Source: DASXMT01 sp035552655
GTDB taxonomy: Bacteria > Actinomycetota > Acidimicrobiia > Acidimicrobiales > RAAP-2
Direction: 5' to 3'
Length of the DNA stretch: 19,228 nt
NCBI GenBank assembly: GCA_035552655.1
Contig: DASZLD010000024.1
Location: 1 to 19,228 of the forward strand
In this document: piece by piece, positions 1-7,142 of the stretch
Layout of the letters: each line of letters opens with the position of its first letter
Numbering within the stretch: position 1 is the stretch's first letter
Program-made: the position numbers and the translations under genes
Notes under the pieces: model-generated
Databases searched by the model: none
What the model saw: the letters and a program-made list of their open reading frames with translations, nothing else
Told to the model about the DNA's origin: nothing

Positions 1-1
1 C

Positions 2-316
2 GGCTGCGGTCGGCTCCGGCACCCTCCGCGCCCCATGTGCCCGTCCTGTCACTCCACCGAGCAGACAGTGGTGGACCTGGCCGGCACCGGCGTGGTGTAC
101 AGCTATTCCGTCCTGCACCATCCGCAAAACCCGGCCTTCACCTATCCGGTTCTGGCCGTCCTGGTCGAGCTGGACGAGGGCGTCCGGATCCTCTCCAATC
201 TTGCCGGCATCGACCCGGGATCCGTCTCCATCGGCCTCCCGGTCGAGGTCCGCTTCGAGCCGACCGGCGACGGTATGGCCGTCCCGGTCTTCGTCCGCCG
301 CGAGGTGGGTTCATGA
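2..316 (+). CDS. DUF35 OB-fold / zinc-ribbon protein (5' truncated by window edge)
   Basis: The frame is open from base 2 and ends at the TGA at 314-316, giving 104 visible residues with the N-terminus outside the window. The visible part starts inside a rubredoxin-like zinc ribbon (GCGRLRHPP then MCPSC), so three of the four expected Cys ligands are seen. An OB-fold follows, with the typical LVELDEGVRILSNL stretch that also occurs in the second copy at 4107. The ATG at 35 is an internal Met, not the start. DUF35 proteins are acyl-CoA-binding partners of thiolase-fold enzymes; in steroid degradation the DUF35 domain of ChsH2 is needed for Ltp2 aldolase activity. The stop overlaps the next ATG by 4 bp (ATGA), so the two are translationally coupled and probably form a complex. 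Confidence 0.9.
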   Translation, partial: GCGRLRHPPRPMCPSCHSTEQTVVDLAGTGVVYSYSVLHHPQNPAFTYPVLAVLVELDEGVRILSNLAGIDPGSVSIGLPVEVRFEPTGDGMAVPVFVRREVGS

Positions 317-1485
317 GCCCGAATCCGAGGCTGGGCGGCGCCGCGGCCATTGCCGGTGTGGGCCAGACCGAGTTCTCCAAGGCGGCCGGACGGAGCGAGA
401 CCCAGCTGGCCAGCGAGGCCATCGTGGCCGCACTGGACGACGCCGGGCTGTCCACCGACGATGTCGACGGCTTGGTGAGCTACACCATCGATCCCGTTGA
501 GGAGACCGAGCTGGTGCGGGCCCTCGGGATTCCCGAGGTCAACTTCTCCAGTCGCGTTCCCTACGGGGGCGGTGGTTCCCAAGGGGTGCTGCTGCACGCC
601 GCCACCGCGGTAGCCGCCGGGGCAGCCAAGGTGGTGGTGGCCTACCGCTCGATCCGGGCTCGGTCCGGGGATCGGTTCGGGCGCGCCGCGGTTGGCCCCC
701 GTGCTACCTCGGCCCACTCGGGTTCGACGGCGATGCAATGGTGCACGCCTTTCGGGGTGCTGACCCCGGCATCGTGGATGTCGTTGAACGCCACCCGCTA
801 CATGCATGCCTCCGGTGCCACCAACGAGGACTTCGGCCGGGCCGTGGTGCAGTTCCGGGAGTACGCGGCCAACAACCCCAACGCCCATTTCTTCGGTCGC
901 CCCATCACCTTGGAGGATCACCAGGCGTCACGCTGGATCGCCGAGCCGTCGATGCGCCTCTTCGACTGCTGCCAGGAGACCGACGGCTCGGTGGCGCTGG
1001 TCATCACCAGCAGCGACCGGACCGACGGCCCTCAGGAGCCCATTGTCATCGCCGCCGCGGCCGGGGCCGGACTGTTCGAGGAGGAGATCGCCAGCAACCA
1101 TTACCGGCCCGAACTGGCCAAGATGGACGGTTCCATGGCCACGGCCAACCACCTGTTCGGTGACTTCGGAATCACGCGGGACGACATCGACGTGGCCATG
1201 ATCTACGACGCCTTCTCGCCCATCCTGCTGATGCAGCTCGAAGCCCTGGGTTTCTGCGAGTTCGGCGAAGCCAAGGAGTTCGTGGCCGATGGGCAACTCG
1301 GGCCCAAGGGCGGGCTTCCCTGCAATACCAACGGCGGCCTCATCGGCGAGGGCTACATCCACGGGCTCAATCTCACCCTGGAGGCGGTTCGGCAATTGCG
1401 GGGGACCTCGGCCAACCAGCTCGACGATCCCCGAACCGCTCTGGTGTTCGCCAGTCGGACCGGCGTCATCTTGCAGCGGATCTGA
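313..1485 (+). CDS. Thiolase-fold, Ltp2-like acyl-CoA aldolase/transferase (copy 1)
   Basis: A 390-residue protein of the SCP2/lipid-transfer thiolase family, close to the usual 380-400. The start is the ATG overlapping the DUF35 stop; it gives the family N-terminus AIAGVGQTEFSK (residues 12-23). The usual nucleophilic Cys loop is replaced by PYGGGGSQ (83-90), so Claisen-type thiolysis through a Cys is unlikely. Other family landmarks are DCCQETDG (218-225), YDAFSP (298-303), LGFCEFGEA (312-320) and GEGYIHG (345-351). The YDxF and GEGYxHG tyrosines fit the repurposed active site described for Ltp2, which performs a retro-aldol cleavage of a beta-hydroxyacyl-CoA. Coupling to DUF35 supports an aldolase complex. 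The substrate is not deducible. It is clearly paralogous to the protein at 4511-5659. Confidence 0.9.
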   Translation: MSPNPRLGGAAAIAGVGQTEFSKAAGRSETQLASEAIVAALDDAGLSTDDVDGLVSYTIDPVEETELVRALGIPEVNFSSRVPYGGGGSQGVLLHAATAVAAGAAKVVVAYRSIRARSGDRFGRAAVGPRATSAHSGSTAMQWCTPFGVLTPASWMSLNATRYMHASGATNEDFGRAVVQFREYAANNPNAHFFGRPITLEDHQASRWIAEPSMRLFDCCQETDGSVALVITSSDRTDGPQEPIVIAAAAGAGLFEEEIASNHYRPELAKMDGSMATANHLFGDFGITRDDIDVAMIYDAFSPILLMQLEALGFCEFGEAKEFVADGQLGPKGGLPCNTNGGLIGEGYIHGLNLTLEAVRQLRGTSANQLDDPRTALVFASRTGVILQRI

Positions 1486-1505
1486 CCAGGTAGTTCCGAG
1501 TCGCC

Positions 1506-2705
1506 GTGAGCCCGCCACCCGCCGTCCCCTACTGGGATCCATACGACACCGAGATCGACGAGAATCCCTACCCGATCTGGAAGCAATTGCGAGATGTCTC
1601 CCCGGTCTACCGGAACGAGGAGTACGACTTCTGGGCTCTGAGCAGATTCGACGATGTCGAGGCGGCCCACAAGGACCCGGCGACGTTCAGTTCGGCTTAT
1701 GGGACGGTCCTGGAGCGCATGTCCGGCGACGTCGATGCCACCGGGATGATGATATTCATGGACCCGCCGGAGCACTCGCACTTGAGGGCCCTGGTGTCCC
1801 GGGCCTTCACACCGCGGCGGGTGGCCGCCCTGCAGGACCGTGTCCGGGCCTTGTGTGCAGAGCTGCTCGATCGCCACCGGGGGAGCACCGGTTTCGACTA
1901 CGTCCAGGACTTCGCCGCTCAGCTGCCGTCCCGGGTGATCTCGTCGTTGGTCGGAGTCCCTCCCGAGGACCAAGAGGAGCAACGCCGGCGGGTGGATGGG
2001 ATGTTCCACATCGAACCGGGTGTGGGGATGGCCAACGACACCTCGATCCATTCGGCCCTCGCCCTGATCGGATACTTGGCCGACCTGGTCGACCAGCGCA
2101 TGGCCGAACCGCGAGACGACCTGGTCAGCGATCTGGTCAGGGCAGAGATCGTCGTCGAAGCCGGTGGCACCCGGCGACTGACGGCCGAGGAGAGCACGCA
2201 GTTCGCCCTGCTCCTCTACACGGCGGGAACGGAAACGGTGGCCAAGCTGCTGGGCAATGCCGCCGTGGTCCTGGCCGGCTACCCGGATCAACGTCGTGCC
2301 CTGCTGAAAGAACCCCAGGCCATTCCGAATGCGGTCGAGGAATTGCTCCGCTTCGAACCACCGTCGCCCATCAACGGACGGTGGACGACCTCGGACGTGT
2401 CCCTCCATGGTGTCGAGATCCCCAAGGGCTCGAAGGTTCTCTTACTGACGGGGAGTGCGGGCCGAGATGACCGGGTCTATGTCGATCCCGACCGCTTTGA
2501 CGTCCATCGCAACACGCCGCGCCACCTCTCCTTCGGTCATGGCGCCCATTTCTGCATCGGCGCCGCCCTGGCCAGGCTGGAGGGCAGGATCGCCATCGAG
2601 GAGACGCTCATGCGCTTCCCGGAGTGGGACGTCGATCGTAGGGGGCTCCGCCGGGCCCATACCAGCACGGTCCGGGGCTACCGACAGGTCCCGGTTCTGC
2701 TCTAA
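1506..2705 (+). CDS. Cytochrome P450
   Basis: A 399-residue soluble bacterial class P450 (heme monooxygenase) with no membrane segment. Start GTG at 1506 gives the N-terminal WDPYD (10-14) usual in these proteins; the upstream AGGTAG is a weak ribosome binding site. Visible motifs are DPPEHSHLR (86-94, C-helix), the I-helix AGTETV (240-245) with the acid-alcohol pair Glu243-Thr244, ExxR at Glu279-Arg282, DPDRFDV (327-333) and the heme loop FGHGAHFCIG (343-352) with Cys350 as axial ligand. It begins 20 bp after the thiolase-fold gene on the same strand, so it belongs to that operon and probably hydroxylates the pathway substrate. No ferredoxin or reductase gene is in the window. The P450 subfamily cannot be assigned by eye. 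Confidence 0.95.
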   Translation: MSPPPAVPYWDPYDTEIDENPYPIWKQLRDVSPVYRNEEYDFWALSRFDDVEAAHKDPATFSSAYGTVLERMSGDVDATGMMIFMDPPEHSHLRALVSRAFTPRRVAALQDRVRALCAELLDRHRGSTGFDYVQDFAAQLPSRVISSLVGVPPEDQEEQRRRVDGMFHIEPGVGMANDTSIHSALALIGYLADLVDQRMAEPRDDLVSDLVRAEIVVEAGGTRRLTAEESTQFALLLYTAGTETVAKLLGNAAVVLAGYPDQRRALLKEPQAIPNAVEELLRFEPPSPINGRWTTSDVSLHGVEIPKGSKVLLLTGSAGRDDRVYVDPDRFDVHRNTPRHLSFGHGAHFCIGAALARLEGRIAIEETLMRFPEWDVDRRGLRRAHTSTVRGYRQVPVLL

Positions 2706-2761
2706 GCCATCGTCCGCAACGGGAAGCGGCGGATCGTCGCCCGCTCAGTACCGCCGTCGGG
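2706..2761. other. Convergent gap without a clear terminator
   Basis: This 56-bp gap separates the stop of the P450 (TAA, + strand) from the stop of the amidohydrolase (TAG, - strand). A weak CCGC/GCGG pairing is present, but there is no T-run or long stem. Confidence 0.4.
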
Positions 2762-3883
2762 CTAGAGGTTCCAGACCCGGGACGCGTTCCCACTCACGAT
2801 GAGCTCTCGCTCGCCCTCGTCGACGCCGGCGAACATGTCATTGACGATGGCATGAGAATTGGGCCAACTCGACACCGGATGCGGGTAGTCCGAGGACCAC
2901 ATGATGTTCTCGATGCCCAGCCGATCGTGAGCATGCTGGACGGCATCGGGCTCGTCGATAAAGGTAAGGAACACGTTGTTGCGGAAGTAGTGGCTGGGAA
3001 GCTCGGTGATGGCCGGGAACTCGTACCCCTGCCGGGTCATGAGGTCATCGACGATGTACAGCCACCATGACACCCAGCCCAGACCGGGTTCGACGAACAC
3101 CACCTTGAGCCGGGTGAACCGCTCGAACACACCGCCCATGATCCACATCCCCAATGCCTCTGCCGCCGAGAGGGGCACGCAGGGGACGAAGATTCCCTTC
3201 TGCGGCGTCGGGTCCCGCATGGCCAGGTCTTCGAGTGCCGTGTTCATGCCGATGTGGCAGCAGATGGGCAGGTCGGTGTCCTGGATGGCGGCCCAGAGCG
3301 GGTCATAGCGTCGGTCCCAGTAGTCGGGAAGCCCGAGCTCGGCCGGAAACACCGGCAGTTGGAGCGACTTGCACCCTTGTGCCGCCGCTCGCTTCACTTC
3401 GGCCACGGCCGCGTCGATGTCGTGGATTGGGATCTGGTAGGACACGATCAGGCGTTTCGGATCGGCGGAGGCGAACTGGGCCAAGGTGTCGTTGAACGCC
3501 CGTGTCGATTCCTTCCACCCGTTCTTGACCATGTACAGGTAGCGGAATGCGCTGACCTCGCAGTAGGTGGCCGATGCCGCCACCCCATCGACGTCCATGT
3601 CCTTCAGGCGCTCGTTGGCGTCGGTATGTCCCAAGCGCTCGCTCGCCGCATGTTTGCGATTGCTGCCCATGCTGACTGTCGGGTCGGGAGCCAGACCCTC
3701 CTGCTCGCGCCAGCGTTGGTTGGCGGTCGATGAAGCCATAGCCATGACCGACTGGCGGAACGTCTTGACGGCATCGTCGTAGTCATCATGAAACTCGGAA
3801 GCCAGGTTCTGCTTGACGCTCTCATGGCTCAAGTCGACGTGGTCATCCGAAGAGATCAACCGTTCAGTCATTGCAGACACCAT
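2762..3883 (-). CDS. ACMSD-type amidohydrolase (amidohydrolase-2 family), copy 1
   Basis: A 373-residue TIM-barrel metal-dependent hydrolase or decarboxylase. I chose the Met giving MVSAMTERLISSDDHVD because an AAGGAGGA ribosome binding site sits a few bases upstream; the in-frame extension beyond it has no family similarity. Metal-site candidates are SSDDHV (11-16, with His15), the CCHIG His210 and Asp332 in WSSDYPHP. Family blocks are SYQIPIHDID (148-157), LPVFPAELGL (176-185), RDPTPQKGIF (223-232) and VVFVEPGLGW (261-270). It is closely similar along its length to the protein at 16568-17623. ACMSD-like enzymes include decarboxylases and C-C or ester hydrolases; the reaction here is unknown. 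It is divergent from the second DUF35/thiolase operon, and its predicted -10 (TATAGT) overlaps an ATAG-N6-CTAT palindrome. Confidence 0.9.
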   Translation of the reverse strand: MVSAMTERLISSDDHVDLSHESVKQNLASEFHDDYDDAVKTFRQSVMAMASSTANQRWREQEGLAPDPTVSMGSNRKHAASERLGHTDANERLKDMDVDGVAASATYCEVSAFRYLYMVKNGWKESTRAFNDTLAQFASADPKRLIVSYQIPIHDIDAAVAEVKRAAAQGCKSLQLPVFPAELGLPDYWDRRYDPLWAAIQDTDLPICCHIGMNTALEDLAMRDPTPQKGIFVPCVPLSAAEALGMWIMGGVFERFTRLKVVFVEPGLGWVSWWLYIVDDLMTRQGYEFPAITELPSHYFRNNVFLTFIDEPDAVQHAHDRLGIENIMWSSDYPHPVSSWPNSHAIVNDMFAGVDEGERELIVSGNASRVWNL

Positions 3884-3904
3884 CGGATCCTCCTTCGACC
3901 GGCA

Positions 3905-3918
3905 ATAGCAACTACTAT
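3905..3918. promoter_or_regulatory. ATAG-N6-CTAT operator candidate, site A
   Basis: The sequence is ATAGCAACTACTAT, a palindrome of 4-bp arms. On the minus strand it overlaps a good -10 hexamer TATAGT (3914-3919) that could serve the amidohydrolase starting at 3883. It differs at one position from the site at 16519 and at two positions from the reverse complement of the site at 4072. Overlap with the -10 suggests repression (inference). Confidence 0.65.
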
Positions 3919-4071
3919 AACCCGCCGCCACCTGGGTTGCCCGTGCCATCGTGCCCGTTCTCCCCTGAGCCCGGGATCGCCTTCGCACTATGGTTGGGGG
4001 GCCGAACCGGGTGGCCTGGCTGCTGACGTTGCGCTGAGGGCGCCATCGTCGCTAGGTTGCCAGCGCTGGGC

Positions 4072-4085
4072 ATAGTAGTCACTAT
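4072..4085. promoter_or_regulatory. ATAG-N6-CTAT operator candidate, site B
   Basis: The sequence is ATAGTAGTCACTAT, with paired 5-bp arms ATAGT/ACTAT. It abuts a -10-like TATTAT at 4083-4088 and lies just before the GGGGAGGA ribosome binding site (4093-4100) of the DUF35 gene at 4107. With site A, 167 bp away, it brackets the divergent intergenic region. A further half-site CACTATGG lies near 3986-3993. Confidence 0.65.
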
Positions 4086-4106
4086 TATCTTCGGGGAGGA
4101 TCCTTC

Positions 4107-4511
4107 GTGCCTCATGCCATTGCGCCGACTCCGGATCGAGACGACGAGTTCTTCTGGGCGGGGGTGACGGAGGGAAAGTTACTCGCCCGTCGGTGCGCGA
4201 ACTGTCATCGACTCCAGCACCCTCCCTCGCCCATGTGCCCGCAGTGTGGCTCGCTGGAGTGGGCCGACCAAGAGCTGGCTGGTCGAGGAAGGCTGCACAG
4301 TTGGATCGTCTCGCACCATCCGACCGAAGCGGACGAGGCGGCCAGGATCGTGGCTTTGATCGAGCTCGACGAGGGAATACGGCTGGTCTCGAATCTCCAG
4401 GACATCGAGCCCAAAGAGGTGGAGAACGACATGGCCCTCGAGGTCGTGTTCACGGACGTCGATGGCGTCCGGCTCCCTCAGTTCCGGCCGGCTCCCCCAA
4501 AGGAGGCCTGA
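4107..4511 (+). CDS. DUF35 OB-fold / zinc-ribbon protein (copy 2)
   Basis: A complete 134-residue DUF35 protein. Start GTG at 4107 follows GGGGAGGA with a 6-nt spacing. A helix (DDEFFWAGVTEGKLLARRC, 12-30) leads into a rubredoxin-like zinc ribbon with ligands Cys30, Cys33, Cys44 and Cys47, followed by an OB-fold (about 50-125) containing IELDEGIRLVSNL. DUF35 proteins bind the acyl-CoA and act as obligate partners of thiolase-fold enzymes. The stop overlaps the next ATG by one base (TGATG), so partner production is coupled. It is a paralog of the truncated DUF35 at the window start. It is the first gene of its operon and sits directly behind operator candidate B. Confidence 0.92.
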   Translation: MPHAIAPTPDRDDEFFWAGVTEGKLLARRCANCHRLQHPPSPMCPQCGSLEWADQELAGRGRLHSWIVSHHPTEADEAARIVALIELDEGIRLVSNLQDIEPKEVENDMALEVVFTDVDGVRLPQFRPAPPKEA

Positions 4512-5659
4512 TGCCATCGATGAAGAATGGAGCGGCGATCGCGGGCATAGGCCAGACCGAATTCTCCAAGGACTCAGGGCGCAGTGAGCTCCAGCTCTGT
4601 GCCGAGGCGGTCCGAGCGGCCATAGCCGACGCGGGGCTCGAACCCTCCGACATTGACGGATCGGTCACGTTCACCATGGATACGAACGACGAGGTGGCCC
4701 TCATGCGGACCGTCGGCATCAAGGCGATGCGTTGGACCTCACGCACTCCTTTCGGTGGCGGTGGCGCGTCGGCAACGATGGAGCAGGCGGCGGCGGCGGT
4801 CATCTCGGGCGCCGCCGATGCGGTCGTCGTCTACCGAGCTTTCAACGAACGCTCCGGGCGACGTTTCGGCCAGCCCATGGCGGGACCGCTCCCTCCGGCC
4901 CTGAACTGGTACCGCCCCTACGGGCTGGACACGCCGGCCAAGATCTATTCCTTGTGGTTCCAGCGCTACATGCACCGCTACGGCGTCAGCAACGAGGACT
5001 TCGGTCGCTATTCGGTGGTGGCTCGCAAGCATGCGGCGACGAACCCGAATGCCTGGTACTACAAGCAGCCCATCACGCTGGCCGATCATCAGAACTCGCG
5101 TTGGATCGTGGAGCCCATCTTGCGGCTACTGGATTGTTGCCAGGAGAGCGATGGAGGTGTTGCGCTGGTCGTCACCCGGACGGACAAGGCCAAAGACCTA
5201 CGGCAGCCGCTGGTTCGGATCCAAGGGGCGACGCAGGGCAACCTGTTCGACGGCGACACCATGTTCAACTACTACGGCGCCGATACGGCGCGCTTCGAGG
5301 AGGCCGAGTACACGGCCAGTCAACTTTGGGAGACGACCGGTCTACGTCCCGGCGACATCGACGTGGCCATGATCTACGAGAACTTCAGCCCGGTGGTGTT
5401 CTACCAACTCGAGGCCTATGGCTTCTGCGGACTGGGCGAGGCCAAGGACTTCATCGCCGAGGGCAACATCGAGGTGGGGGGCGCGCTGCCGGTCAACACG
5501 AACGGGGGGTTGCTGGGTGAGGGCTATATCCACGGAGTGAACAACATCATCGAGGGCGTTCGCCAACTGCGGGGAACGGCGGCCAACCAGGTGTCGAACG
5601 CTCAGCACGTCTTGTGCAGTGCCGGTCGGAGCGCCGTCATCTTGGCGGGCGCCGACTGA
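4511..5659 (+). CDS. Thiolase-fold, Ltp2-like acyl-CoA aldolase/transferase (copy 2)
   Basis: A 382-residue protein of the SCP2-thiolase-like family. The start ATG overlaps the DUF35 stop and is preceded by AAGGAGG. Landmarks are AIAGIGQTEFSK (9-20), PFGGGGASATMEQ (80-92) where a thiolase would carry its Cys nucleophile, DCCQESDG (208-215), YENFSP (289-294), YGFCGLGEA (303-311) and GEGYIHG (336-342). The missing Cys and the retained tyrosines match the Ltp2-type aldolase rather than a degradative thiolase. It is closely related to copy 1 (313-1485) but differs around 130-145, where the substrate pocket may lie. Its stop TGA (5657-5659) directly abuts the stop of the convergent livF gene. The substrate is unknown; a beta-hydroxyacyl-CoA is the inferred class. 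Confidence 0.9.
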   Translation: MPSMKNGAAIAGIGQTEFSKDSGRSELQLCAEAVRAAIADAGLEPSDIDGSVTFTMDTNDEVALMRTVGIKAMRWTSRTPFGGGGASATMEQAAAAVISGAADAVVVYRAFNERSGRRFGQPMAGPLPPALNWYRPYGLDTPAKIYSLWFQRYMHRYGVSNEDFGRYSVVARKHAATNPNAWYYKQPITLADHQNSRWIVEPILRLLDCCQESDGGVALVVTRTDKAKDLRQPLVRIQGATQGNLFDGDTMFNYYGADTARFEEAEYTASQLWETTGLRPGDIDVAMIYENFSPVVFYQLEAYGFCGLGEAKDFIAEGNIEVGGALPVNTNGGLLGEGYIHGVNNIIEGVRQLRGTAANQVSNAQHVLCSAGRSAVILAGAD

Positions 5660-6406
5660 CTACGGGGCAGCACGCCCAGCGGGATGCTCGTCTCCCATCG
5701 AAGCCGTGCCCAGATAGGCGGAGTGGAGCACCCCCTCCACCTCGGTCGCCGGACCGGCGTGCACGACGTGTCCACCGGCCATGACCACCCCAACGGTAGC
5801 CACGGTGAGGGCGGTCCGGGCGAACTGCTCGACGACCACGACGGTGACGCCGTCGCGGGCCAGCTGGGCCACGTGGGTGTACAGCTCGTCCACCACGATG
5901 GGGGCAAGCCCCATCGACAGCTCGTCCAACAGCAGGAGCCGGGGGCGGGTGGCCACGGCCCGAGCCATGGCCAGCATCTGCTGTTCACCGCCTGACAGCG
6001 TCCCGGCGTGCTGGTCCTTTCGCTGGGACAGGCGCGGGAACCGCTCGTAGGCACGAGCCTCCACTTCTCTGCGATTCGCCCCGCTGTGGGTCATGACCCA
6101 CAGGTTCTCTCGGACGGTCAGGTTGGGGAACACCCCTCGACCCTCGGGAACCATGCACAGGCCCCTCCGGGCCAGAAGCGCCGCGCTCTTTCCCGTGGCC
6201 CGCTCACCGTCGAAGTGGACATCGCCCGCAGTGGGGGCGAGCAGGCCGGCGATCACGGCAAGGAGCGTGGACTTCCCCGCCCCGTTCGCTCCGAGTACGG
6301 CGGTCACCGTACCCGTCGACACCGTCAGGTCCACGCCATGGAGGGCCTCGACCCCCTCGTAGGCGGCATGGACGTTGCGAACTTCGAGCAGAGGCTGGTC
6401 AACCAT
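5660..6406 (-). CDS. livF: Branched-chain amino acid-type ABC transporter ATP-binding protein LivF
   Basis: A 248-residue cytoplasmic ABC ATPase, normal LivF length plus a short tail. Walker A is GANGAGKST (39-47), the signature LSGGEQQ (137-143), Walker B LLLLDE (157-162), and the LivF-typical SMGLAPIVVDEL follows. VPEGRGVFPNLTVRENL (86-102) is the family Q-loop region. The ATG lies 8 bp inside the end of livG, so the two are translationally coupled. It is the last gene of the liv operon transcribed from about 10854. It energises import together with LivG. The substrate of such importers is often not an amino acid in catabolic islands. Confidence 0.95.
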   Translation of the reverse strand: MVDQPLLEVRNVHAAYEGVEALHGVDLTVSTGTVTAVLGANGAGKSTLLAVIAGLLAPTAGDVHFDGERATGKSAALLARRGLCMVPEGRGVFPNLTVRENLWVMTHSGANRREVEARAYERFPRLSQRKDQHAGTLSGGEQQMLAMARAVATRPRLLLLDELSMGLAPIVVDELYTHVAQLARDGVTVVVVEQFARTALTVATVGVVMAGGHVVHAGPATEVEGVLHSAYLGTASMGDEHPAGRAAP

Positions 6407-7142
6407 CGGTCGCCCCGCTCAGAGAACCCAGATAGGCCTGCTGGACGTCTGGGTCCTGCTGGACCGCGGTTGGATCGCCGGTAAACAACACCCTGCCGTA
6501 GTCGAGCACGATGACCTGTCGGCAGACCCCCATGACCAGTTCCATATCGTGTTCGACCAGCAACACCGCCAGCCCATCGTCAGCCAGGCCACGCAGGACC
6601 GAGGCGAACCGGGTGGTTTCCTCGGAGTCCTGGCCCGAGGCGGGCTCGTCCAGGAGCAGCACCTTGGGCTTGACGGCCATGGCCCGGCCCAGCTCGACCA
6701 GGCGCCCGGTTCCGGTGGGGAGGGCATCGGCTCGCACCTCGGCCACCGAAGCCAGGCCCAGATGGTCGAGCAGGCTCTCGGCCACCGCCTGGGGATGCAC
6801 GGTGTCAGTACGGGAGAACCGCCGCTGTCCCATGGAGGCGGCCACAGCGAGGTTCTCTCGGACGGTAAGGGTGCCGAACAGCTCGAGCCGTTGGAAGGTG
6901 CGCCCCAGGCCCAATCGCGCTCGGCGGTGGGGCGAGAGTCCTCGCAGATCGCGCCCGCTCAGCCGAACCGTCCCGCCCACCGGACGCTGCATGCCCATGA
7001 TGACGTTGAACAGGGTGGTCTTGCCCGCACCGTTGGGACCGATGAGCCCGGTGATGCTCCCATCGGGTGCCTCGAGGCTCACGTCGGACAGCGCGGCCAG
7101 CCCCCCGAAGTGGACCGAGATGTCGGTGACCTCAAGTCCCAT
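6399..7142 (-). CDS. livG: Branched-chain amino acid-type ABC transporter ATP-binding protein LivG
   Basis: A 247-residue ABC ATPase starting at MGLEVTDISVHFGG. The frame stays open upstream, but this start matches the family N-terminus and follows an AGGGAG element; its ATG lies 11 bp inside the end of the permease gene. Walker A is GPNGAGKTT (35-43). The signature is the LivG-type LPTGTGRLVELGRA (141-154) rather than a canonical LSGGQ. Walker B is VLLLDEPASG (161-170) and the switch His is in VEHDME (196-201). It pairs with LivF to drive the permease. Confidence 0.93.
   Translation of the reverse strand: MGLEVTDISVHFGGLAALSDVSLEAPDGSITGLIGPNGAGKTTLFNVIMGMQRPVGGTVRLSGRDLRGLSPHRRARLGLGRTFQRLELFGTLTVRENLAVAASMGQRRFSRTDTVHPQAVAESLLDHLGLASVAEVRADALPTGTGRLVELGRAMAVKPKVLLLDEPASGQDSEETTRFASVLRGLADDGLAVLLVEHDMELVMGVCRQVIVLDYGRVLFTGDPTAVQQDPDVQQAYLGSLSGATDG

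Noticed and set aside
240..245. P450 I-helix AGTETV (protein residues 240-245) as an abnormal motif because the last residue is Val rather than Thr/Ser
   Set aside because: The acid-alcohol pair Glu-Thr is intact, and Val at that place also occurs in P450cam, so it is not unusual. The coordinates given are protein residues of the 1506-2705 gene.
35..316. ATG at 35 as the true start of the first gene
   Set aside because: Upstream codons in the same frame (CGRLRHPP) match the zinc ribbon of the second DUF35, so the gene begins before the window.
1353..2408. A 351-codon minus-strand frame opposite the P450
   Set aside because: No family features, and it fully overlaps a P450 with all its motifs.
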